64,000 bases of DNA from Bubalus kerabau. Taxonomy: Eukaryota; Chordata; Mammalia; Artiodactyla; Bovidae. Within the stretch, counting starts at the first letter, position 1. Each line of letters opens with the position of its first letter. Shown in pieces: positions 47,832-57,814 of the stretch. The notes below the pieces were generated by a model. It was not told the origin of the DNA. It saw only the letters and a program-made list of their open reading frames with translations, and did no database searches. The stretch is taken from contig NC_073630.1 of assembly GCF_029407905.1 (NCBI RefSeq), positions 37,659,001 through 37,723,000 on the forward strand, written 5' to 3'. Both the position numbers and the translations under genes were made by a program.

Positions 47832-49133
47832 TGCCGGGAGCCAGCACGGGAGATCCCACCCATTACAAAGGTCATGTAGAGAGGACCTTCAGGCAAAGGC
47901 AAATCAGGACTTGAGGGATCCCCTGGATCTGCTCAAACATCTACCCCAAAACCAGAATCTGTCTGTCTTACTATTTTATGACTTTCACCAATTCCTCTGA
48001 CATTAATGGGGGACTATCCCCGACCACCTTTCTCTGAAGGAAATCAGCTAGGAACTCTATTTAATAAGTCTCCTGAGAACAATAGGATTGTTTTAATTCA
48101 GACCCCTCAGATGGCTTTCTAACTTGCCTGACAGGTTTATCCTGACTCTTACAGCTATGCATGTGATTGTTTACAGCCTCCCAACCGTGAGAGGCACGGG
48201 AAGCTTAAAACATTCTAACAATATAGAGCCTTTTGAGGAGTTAAAAATTATTAGAATAGAACTGGTGAAGGATTTCATTGTTGAGCCAATGCTTGCTGCC
48301 AAGTTTCCATATCCCTTACCCACTGTATCCCTGGGAGTATATTAATTAATATAGTTGGTATATAGAAAAATAAGTAGTGGCCTTGGTGCTAACAACTTTA
48401 GACCCTTGAGGTAATAAATTCTTTCCTTGCTACAGCCCACTGCACCTTTGCCCTATAGGAATGCAACTTTATCTAGTGCTTTCAGAGAGTGGCGCCAAAC
48501 TTTAGAAAAATTACTTTTAGATAAAATAAGTTTTCTGGTTGACTAACCTTTATCAGAACAAAGAGTCATAAAATGTTAACAGGCCTCCTAGCCAGAAGAT
48601 AATGTAAATCACCTAAAGCTTTTGTATACGATAGGTTTGCAGAAAGAAAGTCTGGTCTCGACAAGGGTCAGAGTTGCTGACCCTGCATCACTCTGCACCC
48701 TACATTCTCATCTATGTACAACTGAGGGTGTAAAAGCTCCTTTTGAAAATAAAGTTGCAGGACTTGCTCACCAAGCTTGGTCTCCCCGTGTCATTCATTT
48801 TTCCTTTTCTCTCTTTTTCTCTCTCTATTCTTCTTTCAGGATGACTACTTGGAACACAGGGGTCTCTGAGTTCACTTTTTTGCCTGGGCTTCTAAGAGCT
48901 GATCAGGAAGGTACCCTGCATCTTCACCAGGAAGAGGGCATCCTGCGTCCTCCCCCCACCCAGAGGGCGCCTGCAGCCTCCATGAACAGAGCAAGTTGTG
49001 TGTCAGGAGCTTTATTGGCTTTCTTTGTAAACCAAGGAAGATCAAGCTTCTTTCTCTCCCCTTTTATTTCCCTATTCGTCGATGCTGTCCTCCTGAGGGA
49101 ATCCCTGGATCCTGCCGGGGCTGGACCCTGGTA
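47832..49133 (+). mobile_element. ERVK-type solo LTR (1302 bp) inside BovB
   Basis: Bounded by TG (tgccggg...) and a TA that is probably a mutated CA, with a 6-bp duplication ggctac at 47826-47831 and 49134-49139. Six-bp duplications are typical of class II retroviruses. AATAAA at 48748-48753 precedes a conserved 'cttgctcacca...cttggtctcccc' R/U5 block. No internal retroviral sequence remains, so the provirus was reduced by LTR recombination. It lies in the BovB endonuclease coding region. It is homologous to 52757-54045. Confidence 0.92.
48085..48420 (+). other. U3 reading frame shared with the other solo LTR (decayed)
   Basis: The plus frame reads PLRWLSN, then TAMHVIVYSLP, and ends NFRPLR followed by TAA at 48412-48414. 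The counterpart in the minus-strand LTR (53459-53782) aligns with no gap over about 90 codons. Here it has three in-frame stops. It could be an LTR-encoded gene, an env tail overlapping the LTR, or chance. Differences between copies are mostly amino-acid changing, so selection is not shown. Confidence 0.35.
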
Positions 49134-49934
49134 GGCTACTCCATTTCTTTTAAGGGATTCCTGCTCACAGTAGTAGATATAATGGTCATCTGAGTTAAAT
49201 TCACCCATTCCAGTCCATTTAGTTCGCTAATTCTTAGAATGTCGACGTTCACTCTTGCCATCTCCTGTTTGACCACTTCCAATTTGCCTTGATTTATGGA
49301 CCTAACATTCCAGGTTCCTATGCAATATTGCTCTTTACAGCATCAGACCTTGCTTCTATCACCAGTCAAATCCACAACTGGGTATTGTTTTTGCTTTGGC
49401 TCCATCCCTTCATTCTTTCTGGAGTTATTTCTCCACTGATCTCCAGTAGCACATTGGGCACCTACTGACCTGGGGAGTTTCTCTTTCAGTATCCTATCAT
49501 TTTGCCTTTTCATACTGTTCATGAGGTTCTCAAGGCAGGGGTACTGAAGTGGTTTGCCATTCCCTTCTCCAGTGGACCACATTCTGTCAGACCTCTCCAC
49601 CATGACCCACCCATCTTGGCTGGCCCCACACAGCATGGTTTAGTTTCATTGAATTAGACAAGGCTATGGTCCATGTGATCAGATTGACTAGTTTTCTGTG
49701 ATTATGGTTTCAATGTGTCTGCCCTCTGATGCCCTCTCAACACCTACCATCTTACTTGGGTTTCTCTTACCTTGAACGTTTGTATCTCCTCATGGCTGGT
49801 CCAGCAAAGTGCAGCTGCTGCTCCTTACATTGGACAAGGGGTATCTCCTTAAGGCCCCCCCTCCTGACCTTGAACGTGGAGTAGCTCCTCTAGGCCCTTT
49901 TGTGCCTGCGCAGCCGCCGCTCCTTAGACATGGC

Positions 49935-50806
49935 TTCTAATTCCGAACAAATCCACCTCTTACCTATATCTGCGTCTCTCACTGATTTTTTTTGCAATGA
50001 GACATCAAGAGCTTGAGCTTCATTAAGTCCTAAGACCTGTCATTCTGGGTTTTGGCCGGGCTTAAGGTCCAGTCAAATATAACTGTGTGACTAAGCATAG
50101 CACAGAGTACCTGCCATTTAAGTTTCAGTCCTAATCTTATGTAAATAGTTTCAAACACAACTTTGGGAAATGGAAAGATGATGACCTGCCCAATACTTTT
50201 TAATCAGTGGCTTGGGTGGAGAGAGGAGCTGAAAGATGGGAGAAAAAAGAAGTGGGACAAACATGCCTAGGAATCCCCTTCATAACCTGCTGGAAAATCT
50301 GCTAAATACCTGACCTGTGCTCACAGTTTTCATTGGCCTGATCCTTGGCACAAAGAAGATTAAGGACAGAAGGACCCTCACCCACTTGGGCAACAGCCAC
50401 TAAGGCATAGCAGATAGGACACACTGGGAAGAAGCCCCTGCCAGAGTCCCTCAACTGCACCCACTGCTGCTTGCCTGTTCTCGGGGGGTTCGAGGAAACA
50501 AGACATGAGACACTGTAAAGGAATTAAGATGTTTAGCCATATATCCTTCCAGCCATAGGGGTGAGGACCTCCTACCTTAACAGTAGGTCTTATGGAATCT
50601 GAGACTGAGCTGTGAGAGCTTTCTGCCAAGTGTGTTTAGCACAAGTTTGTCCCAGTTTTCAGCACACTGGGCTTCTTGGCACTTCCACTGCGCTGGGTTT
50701 TCTTCATATTCAGCTTCCACTGTGGGTCCTTTCACAAAGTTGGGCCTCTTATGTGTTTGGCCTCCACCTCACGGGGACCAAGCCAAGGTTGTTTCAGCCA
50801 GGTTAA
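49935..50806 (-). other. Provirus 5' leader region
   Basis: Lies between the BovB 5' end and the primer-binding site. No retroviral domain is readable; the overlapping frames 50378-50629 (minus) and 50612-50901 (plus) have no support. By position it is untranslated leader. Confidence 0.55.
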
Positions 50807-50824
50807 AACCGAGAAATGGCACCA
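50807..50824 (-). promoter_or_regulatory. Primer-binding-site-like sequence (tRNA-His best)
   Basis: The minus strand reads tggtgccatttctcggtt, matching the complement of the tRNA-His 3' end (tggtgccgtgactcggat) at 14 of 18 positions. The match to tRNA-Phe is poorer (11 of 18). It lies 15 bp inside the 5' LTR, further than the usual few bases, so the LTR boundary or the assignment may be slightly off. Confidence 0.6.
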
Positions 50825-50839
50825 GAGATGTCAGAGAAG

Positions 50840-51300
50840 TGTGTAATTTCCTCAGTTCTGTCTCGCTGCAGCAAAAATTTGAAGTGCTGGACCAGCGTTA
50901 ATGCTGTATTACAGCTCAGTTTCAATGGCAGACCAGTGTTATGGCTTGGTTACAGCTCAGTTTAAACGTTGGAACAATGTTCCAGCTCAGTTACAGCTCA
51001 GTTTTATTTGGCAAGCAAAGGAAAAATACATCCTCAAGGCATGAGGGTGGGCCTACTAAAAAGAAGGAAAGAGAAGAGATAGGCTCAATTTTTGGTTCCT
51101 CTTTATATATATATATTTTTTTCCTCCCCCTGAGCTTGCCCTATGTATATTTGGCTAGCCAGGAGGGCTGTTTGTTTCACCTGAGGTTCTCAGTCCGGTT
51201 CTTGGACCTTCTTCTGTTCTATTTTCACGGGCTTTTTCCTTTCTTTGTCATTTAGCCACCACTATCTTGGACTCTTTTTTCCTATTCTAACTACTTAAGA
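50840..51300 (-). repeat. 5' LTR of the provirus
   Basis: A 461-bp LTR homologous to 38790-39169. It carries several tandem copies of 'ttacagctcagtt' between 50909 and 51013 that the 3' LTR lacks, which explains most of the 81-bp length difference. The outer edge is 'ctacttaaga', where the other LTR has 'ttcctaaca'. A 4-bp duplication could not be confirmed (left flank gtag, right flank gttc). Confidence 0.88.
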
Positions 51301-52640
51301 GTTCATGTATTTGACTTTATTCTTTCTTCCTTTTGTGGCTTCAAGTATTTTATGATTGTATTCTTTATTTCTTAGTATAGTTCTATTTCAGTTGCTCAGT
51401 TGTGTCCGACTCTTTGCGACCCCATGAATTGCAGCACGCCAGGCCTCCCTGTCCATCACCAACTCCAAAAGTTCATTCAAACTCATGTCCATCGAGTCAG
51501 TGATGACATCCAGCCATCTCATCCTCTCTCCTCCCCTTCTCCTCTTGCCCCCAATCCCTCCCAGCATCAGAGTCTTTTCCAATGAGTCAACTCTTCGCAT
51601 GAGGTGGCCAAAGTCCTGGAGTTTCAGCTTTAGCACCAGTCCCTCCAAAGAAATCCCAGGGCTGATCTCCTTTAGAATGGACTGGTTGGATCTCCTTTCA
51701 GTCCCAGGGACTCTCAAGAGTCTTCTCCAACACCACAGTTCAAAAGCATCAATTCTTCAGTGCTCAGCTTTCTTCACATCCATACATGATCACTGGAAAA
51801 ACCAGAGCCTTGACTAGATGGAACTTTGTTGGCAAAGTAATGTCTCTGCTTTTCAATATGCTATTTAGGTTGGTCATAACTTTTCTTCCAAGGAGTAAAT
51901 GTCTTTTAATTTCATGGATGCAATCACCATCTGTAGTGATTTTGGAGCCCCCCAAAATAAAGTCTGCCACTGTTTACATTGTTTCCCCATCTATTTGCCA
52001 TGAAGTGATGGGACCAGATGCCATGATCTTCGTTTTCTGAATGTTGAGCTTTAAGCCAACTTTTTCACTCTCTTCTTTCACTTTCATCAAAAGGCTTTTT
52101 AGTTCCTCTTCAATTTCTGCCATAAGGGTGGTGTCATCTGCACATCTGAGATTATTGATATTTTTCCTGGAAATTTCTTAGTATATCAGTAATTTAAAAA
52201 GAAAAGCAAAAGACACTTTTTTTTTTTTTTAGTGGTTGCCCTTGAGTTTGCAATATACACTTACATCTGATGCAATTCAAATTATAGGATACTAATTCAT
52301 GAGTAGTGAGAATATATTTCAGTGATAAATAATCCTAATTCCCTCGTTCCATCCTCTAGATCATTTATTTCATATATATAAAAATGTGATTAAATATCAG
52401 TCTTTTATTGAGACTCTGTCTCTGGACTCTGAGCCATAAGTATTTTTTTTAGCCTTTTTTTTGGCAACTACAAATTGGCACTTGCTAACTACCTCTACCA
52501 GGATTAAATAAATCATGCACTGATGCAGCTGCTGATTTTCAACACTTCCTAAAATGAGTTCAGAGTGGAGAGCAGAAATGAGGCACTCTGTGCTCAGAGG
52601 AGGTGGGAGAACTGACAGGACAGTTCTCCAGATAATTTAG
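51301..52640 (-). mobile_element. Old L1 fragment (right half), split by BovB
   Basis: Collinear with 38270-38789. The pieces 51301-51378 and 52185-52640 include 'agtggttgcccttgagtttg' and 'caatatacacttacatctg', typical of the ORF1/ORF2 boundary region of old L1s in reverse complement. A T-run lies at 52217-52230. Confidence 0.6.
51379..52172 (-). mobile_element. 5'-truncated BovB with 12-bp duplication
   Basis: Minus-strand 3' part of BovB. Exact duplications atttcttagtat lie at 51367-51378 and 52173-52184. Sense frame 51388-51717 (109 aa) encodes the Arg-rich C-terminus and 51764-51970 the preceding part; a short deletion near 51775 separates them. Well preserved, so relatively young. Confidence 0.95.
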
Positions 52641-52756
52641 GTAGTTTCAGGAGTTGATTTTATGAGCCCAATTCTTATACCTCCCCATATCTAGAAGAAT
52701 ACTAAAATATTTAATGGTGATGATGGTTCCTTGTGACTAGCAAAAGCTTCACAAGA

Positions 52757-54045
52757 TGCCGAGGTCCAGCCCCAGCTGATCCAGGGTATTCGAAGGGGAG
52801 ACGGAGTAGGCGACCTATTTATTTATTTATTTATTCAGAGATATAAAGAATAATAGAATAAGGATAGCTCAGTAGGAAAATTCAGTGGAGAAAAGAAGCT
52901 GAGTAGCTTGGTTTCTGCGGGAGACCAATAAAACTTCAAGACAAGAAGTTTGCACCACTTACGTAGGCCGCAGGCGTCCTTCCGTTCTCCCGAAGGAGAG
53001 GAGACACTGAGGCCTCCCCGGTCAGATCTTAGAAGCCCAGGCATAATTAGTAAGCATGGTGGGTTCTGCACTTCAGATGGAGACTCAGCTGGAAGTTAAA
53101 GGGAAGAATGACATGGGGAGACCAAGCGTTGGTGAGCAAGGCCCATAACTTTATTTTTAACAGGGGCTTTTATACCCTAAGTTACACATAGAGGATAATA
53201 GGGGATGCAAAGTCTGCAGTCTTTGATGCTTATCAAAAACCAGGGTTTCTTTCCTGCAAATTTATCGTATACAAATGGTTTAGGTGACTTACATCATCTT
53301 CTGGCCAGAAGGCCTATTAACATTTTTTGACAAGGACTTATCAACAAAGACTTATTTTCTCTAAGAGTAATTATTTTAAGGTTTGGCGCCATCTTTCGAA
53401 GATAAAATTGCCTTCCTATAGGGCGGAGTTGTAATGGGTTTACGAAGGAAAGAATTTATTACCTTAAGGGTCTAAAGTTACTAACACCAAGGCCACTACT
53501 TATTTTTTCTACATACCAACTATTAATTAATACATATTCAAGGACACAATTCAGGGGATGTGGAAACTTGGCAACAAACATTGGCTCATCAATGAAATCT
53601 TTTACTAGTTTTATTCTGACAGTTTCTAACTCTCTGAGAGGCTCTAAGTTATTTGAATATCTTAAGCTTCCTATGCCTCTTGAGGCTGGGAGACTATAAA
53701 TAATCGTATGCATAGCTGTAGGTGTCTGGGCAAACTTGTCAGGCGAGTTAGAGAGCCATCTGAGGGGTTTGGATTTAAACACTCCTAATTGCCCAGGAAC
53801 TTTATTAATTGGAGCTGTAAGTTAGCTCTTTGACAGAGAGAGCGAGATGGTGGTGGGGGACAGCCCCCAGTAAAGTCAAAGGTGAGAGCACAAGGCAATA
53901 AAGTAGGCAGACTCTGTTTTTTTGGGGGTAGATGCTCGAGAATATCCGGGGGCACTCCCAAGGCTCGATCCCGCCTTTGCGTATGCCGAGCCTCCTTCCT
54001 CATGACCTTTGTCACGAGTGGAATGTCTCTCGCCAGCTCCCGGCA
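52757..54045 (-). mobile_element. ERVK-type solo LTR (1289 bp), minus strand
   Basis: Bounded TG...CA on the minus strand (tgccggg...ctcggca) with exact 6-bp duplications acaaga at 52751-52756 and 54046-54051. AATAAA (reverse complement) lies at 53150-53155. A (ttta)n run at 52816-52836 lies near the 3' end. It is homologous along its length to 47832-49133 but in opposite orientation, 3.6 kb away. Confidence 0.93.
53459..53782 (-). other. Open reading frame within the LTR U3 (107 aa)
   Basis: Uninterrupted, reading MFKSKPLRWLSN near the start and ending VSNFRPLR then TAA. It aligns ungapped to the decayed frame at 48085-48420 of the other LTR. No signal peptide, membrane helix or known domain was recognised. 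Betaretroviral LTRs can encode a U3 protein, so the position is suggestive, but substitutions between the copies do not show purifying selection. Confidence 0.35.
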
Positions 54046-54256
54046 ACAAGACAACCAGAAACCTGGAAAAATATGTGCTTGATTGCATGTATTTCCTGTT
54101 CACCAAATTCTCGTATATACTGACCATCCCCCCGACTTACTTGGAGTAGTTTATCAGAGCTATCTGAGGTGCAGTCTCCTGGGCTGCAGTCCTCATTTGC
54201 CCTAAATAAAACTTTACTTGAAACTCTCATGTTGTGCATCTTTTATTAAGCCAACA

Positions 54257-55208
54257 TTCCTTAAGTGGGACAGTGCATGGATACAGTGGGCTAGGGTTTG
54301 GTAATTTCCTTTCCCCATATCAGTTAGACTTTGATACTACCGAGGAAGGTTAGGCTCTGGTAAATTAATTTTTGAGCACAGGTCTTGCTAAGGAGACCAG
54401 AGCATTCTAATGTATTTCAAAACAGAGTCTTTGATATTCTGCTAGAAGTACAGGGGTAATTTTTTCCAATGTTCATTTTGAGAGTCTATTCCTCCTGGGG
54501 ATAACTAGCACTAGGATAAGGAAAGACAGAATGGGAATAAAAAAATGTTGCTGGCCAGCATGGGAGATTTGGAGTTAAAAACGCCAAGGGTACCCAGTCA
54601 CTGGAAGCCTCCCATGACTTCAAGAGACCTACCTTCATGAGCTCCACCAGGTTCTCACAGTGAACTTTACAGAATATCTGCTGAGCTTACAACACGTAGC
54701 TGAGAAAAGGCATGGTTTTGAAACGAGAACACTCTGTTCTCCCCAGAAAGGCCTCTCCCAGGAAAAACTAACCAGAATAAAGTCTATACACTGTATTTAA
54801 AATCACATTTTTATTATGCTTTTCCCTTTATGTGATCCTATTATGATGACCTACACTGCCAGATGATTTTAGTTAAAGTATACAATGTTCTCTAAAGTTG
54901 TTTTCAGGGTATTTTCAAAACCTGTTCAGACAAGATATATGTGCCAACTTCTCAGGAGAGCAATTGGTACACTAACTCTGTTCATTTACTCTGAGTAACA
55001 GAAACATCTTCTGTAATTGAACTCAAGTACCACTTTCATATATGATAGTGAGTATTGACTTAGATATGGATTGTTTCAGTGGGAGAATATTTTTCACCTG
55101 GAATTGTGTAGGAATCTGATCAAAATCAACTAGCTTCATTTCTATACATATATTTATAAAAAGTTGATTCTAAATATTTCAGATTTTAAAAAGAGGCAAT
55201 GGGTTATT
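54257..55208. other. Non-genic DNA, nothing assigned
   Basis: The stretch 54545-54780 has a moderately GC-rich, LTR-like look ('ggcctctcccaggaaaaac') but no family was recognised. Confidence 0.45.
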
Positions 55209-55221
55209 AAAGTTTAACTTT

Positions 55222-55311
55222 GGAGCACGTGTATACCTGTGGCAGATTCATGTTGATGTAGGGCAAAATCAATACAATATTGTAAAGTTAAAAATAAAAT
55301 AAAGTTTAATA
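55222..55311 (+). mobile_element. 90-bp L1 3'-end insertion with 13-bp duplication
   Basis: Only the last bases of an L1 ('gtatacctgtggcagattca', 'caatacaatattgtaaag') plus an A-rich tail. Exact duplications aaagtttaacttt lie at 55209-55221 and 55312-55324. Confidence 0.9.
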
Positions 55312-55324
55312 AAAGTTTAACTTT

Positions 55325-56034
55325 AATAAAAGAATAAGTAGTCTAATTCTCTGACTTCAAGACTTTTTCATGTAAGTAAAAAAGATAAATATGAGGGTTA
55401 ACATTAAATACAGGAAAAGTGCTTGTCATTTAATTATAATTAAGATCTTAATATTTTTATAATTGACAGGAATGGAACTAAGTTTAAAAGTAATTCTTTT
55501 ACCTGGGTATACCGTTTAATTTTACATTTTCATATTTTTTAGAACTGTTCATCAAAAGTAATTAAAAATATGTTAATTTCAGGTTGCTGTGTGCTCCCCA
55601 TGTTTACTGAAATGACCTTACTGCCGAAAGAAATTTAATTACCCATCCATCTGAATAAGTTAATCAGAGAATAGAACTGAGTTAATCAAATGAACAGCGG
55701 CATAGTACTATCTAAAGACGACATACTCAGATGTAGAATTGCTTTTGAAAAAGAAGGTAATTAAAACCAAATACTTTTAAGTGACTGAAAGAATAAGGAA
55801 GAACAAAATAATCTGAACAGAGGTTCACTCAATATAGAGAAGGGCTCTGTATTTCGAACATTTTCAGTCTACACAGCAATGCAATATCAGGGGAGAAACT
55901 TTATCCTCATTTTTGTATTTTCTTTCCCACCTTGTAATATGGTTTGGTGAAATAAGTGCTCAGCATTGCCTAAAGTGGAATATAACCTCAAAGATTCTGT
56001 TTTTTCTTACTGTATTCATTCAACAATGGATGCA
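55325..56034. other. AT-rich non-genic DNA
   Basis: No repeat or gene recognised. Confidence 0.55.
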
Positions 56035-56243
56035 GGCTTCCCTTGCGGCAGTGGGTAAAGAATCTGCCTGCAAAGCAGGAGACTTGGTTCAATCTCTGGG
56101 TCTGGAAGATCCCTGGAGACGGAAATGGCAACTCACTCCAGTATTCTTGCCTGAAGAATCCCATGGACAGAGGAGCCTGGCAGGCTACAGTCCATGGGGT
56201 CCCAAACAGTCAGACATAGCCTAGCGACTAAACCACCACCACC
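56035..56243 (+). mobile_element. Bov-tA SINE
   Basis: Starts 'ggcttcccttgcggcagtg' (tRNA-like head) and continues through the Bov-A body to an (acc)n tail. Near full length; the plus frame 55913-56224 is partly its translation. Confidence 0.93.
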
Positions 56244-57363
56244 AATTTTTACACGGATTTGTGAGAAAACCAGTATTTAGTTCTGTATAATCCATAATAT
56301 TAAAACATTTTAAGTACAAAGGAATATTTATAATAAGTACATATGTTGTAAGCTGCTAGTTTAGTTCTGAAGTTAAAACACTTAACAAAAAAAAAAAAAA
56401 AAACTTGAGAAGTGGCTATATAGATATGTAAAATGAGAGACCTCATCTGTTGTTAAGATTAGTTATTCAAATTTAATGCTCAATGGCATTTTCATTTCAA
56501 TTTAATAGGTAAAAGTAAGTAACTTGCTTCCACTATATCCATGAAGACAATTTAAAAGAAAAAGCTAAACTTTATGAATTATGAATGATTCCATTCTTTT
56601 AGTACAAAAAGAATTTTTTTTTCCTGGCTGACTCTGAACTTTCTCATGCTTTCAGCTATTTCTTATATTAAAGTGATCTTGACTGTTATCTTCTATCCTG
56701 AATTTCAAAGCCAAAAATGGACTACACAATTGAAACTTAAATTCAACAGGCATAAAAAGTGAAAAATTAGGAACCCTGAAGAGCTTCACTATGATTCTAG
56801 CCCCTTTCACTTCTTTTTTTTTTTTTTTTAAAGAATCAAACAAAGCATAAATATCTAGTAACCTACACTAAAAATCTGGAAGTTTCTTGGTTAAAGTCTC
56901 TGCAACAATTTTGTGCCTTTGCAAAAACTGGAGAACCCTTCACCCAAAAGTTGGCTTGAGCATCGAGGCAGATGATACACACACACACACCAAGAAAGTA
57001 TGAAAAGATTTATAGCTTACATAGTGGAGGTCTCTGGAATAAGCAGAGCAGTCACCAACAGGCCAGAGAAGGCTGGAGGGAGCCAGGAAAGTTGGCTGGG
57101 TTGAGGCTTTTATTATGGGGGCAGGGCTGGGAGGCAGGAGATAGGCTGACTTGAATTGTCTATTCATGCTAAAGAGGGAACACCTGGGCTTCCTTTTCAT
57201 AGGGCCCAGGTGAGAGGCACTGGAAAAGTCTGGTCTGAGGTTCAGGAGCTGTTTTCTTCAGTTGAAACGGTGGACAAGACCCTGTGTCCTTGTCTTTTGA
57301 AGTAAAATACTGGTTCCAGAGTTAGTGACTGGGAAATGTCAAGATGTAGAAACAAAGAATAGC
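56244..57363. other. Non-genic DNA with poly(A), poly(T) and (AC)n tracts
   Basis: A-run at 56385-56403, T-run near 56814-56830, and (AC)8 at 56975-56991. The block 56995-57300 is richer in G+C and might be part of an old LTR, but no family was recognised. Confidence 0.5.
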
Positions 57364-57814
57364 TGTTGGACTGGGAACTGGGAACAATTTAGACTATAAT
57401 TCTGCCACATGGCAAAATCACAGAACTCCCAGTTCCCTGAAAGATACAAATAAAGGCCTGACTCCTGAACTGTTTTTTTCCAGGAAGCAGACCCCTAACC
57501 AGATAAAAACTGCTGACAGCAAGAGTGTAAACTGTAGACTGGTTGAAACCAGAAGGTTGATGATGCTTGAAAATTTCACCTTGATGCCAACCAATCCAAG
57601 AATTGTCCAGGAGCTGATCACACCCTGCTCTTTGAAGACTATAAAAATCCTCACTACCCATTCCAGGGTGGGTCACACAGTCTTGAAGGCATTAACCCCC
57701 TCTGGACCTCTTTGCCTGGCAAAGCAATAATAGCTACTCTTTTCTACTTCACCCAAAATTATGTCTCCATGTTTCCATTAGACACCAGTGAACAGAGGCC
57801 AAGTTTCAGCAACA
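57364..57814 (+). repeat. LTR-like element with TATA box (family undetermined)
   Basis: The plus strand has a TATA-like 'ctataaaaat' at 57639-57648, then 'ggcattaaccccctctg', 'ttgcctggcaaagcaataat' (a polyadenylation-signal-like site) and 'ctacttcacccaaaattatg', ending 'gtttcagcaaca'. This order is typical of an ERV LTR (ERVL-like in my judgement). No matching flanking duplication was found, and the overlapping frames on both strands are chance. Confidence 0.55.

Larger units (their letters stand above)
45196..49930 (-). mobile_element. Nearly full-length BovB LINE, split by a solo LTR
   Basis: About 3.4 kb of BovB after removal of the 1.3 kb LTR. In minus order: 5' region (49930-49640), a 5' open frame (49343-49636), endonuclease (49200-47300, interrupted), reverse transcriptase (46930-45600) and Arg-rich C-terminus with a (cagtt)n tail near 45200. 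The endonuclease keeps GDWN (47481-47822 frame) and SDH (47320-47328). The RT polymerase box is Y-T-D-D at 45970-45981. Frameshifts and stops break the ORF into at least six frames. Inserted in the provirus leader/gag; no clear duplication. Confidence 0.93.
38790..51300 (-). mobile_element. Class I (gammaretrovirus-like) endogenous provirus
   Basis: A minus-strand provirus with both LTRs, a primer-binding-site-like sequence, a polypurine tract and fragments of gag, protease, RNase H, integrase and envelope TM in the expected order. The RT core and envelope SU are missing, and stops are frequent. It spans 12.5 kb only because of later insertions: a BOV-A2 (44078-44353), a small BovB (39412-39472) and a 4.7 kb BovB plus solo LTR (45196-49930). 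Two zinc knuckles and a tRNA-His-like primer site suggest relationship to the HERV-H-like gammaretroviral group; this is inference. Confidence 0.88.
52560..54256 (+). repeat. ERV1-type LTR, split by an ERVK-type solo LTR
   Basis: The left part ends '...cttgtgactagcaaaagcttcacaaga' in effect at 52756. The right part, 54052-54256, holds AATAAA at 54205-54210 followed by 'cttgaaactctcatgttg' and ends in CA at 54256. The pieces rejoin across the acaaga duplication. The start of the LTR is uncertain. This is probably the 3' part of a class I LTR in plus orientation. Confidence 0.65.

Noticed and set aside
48622..49134. 170-codon plus-strand open frame
   Set aside because: It lies entirely within the R/U5 part and 3' end of the ERVK-type solo LTR, has no domain, and the other LTR copy does not keep it open.
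56041..56110. tRNA gene
   Set aside because: The A/B-box-like sequence is the diverged head of a Bov-tA SINE, without a foldable complete cloverleaf; the same applies to the CHR head at 14905.
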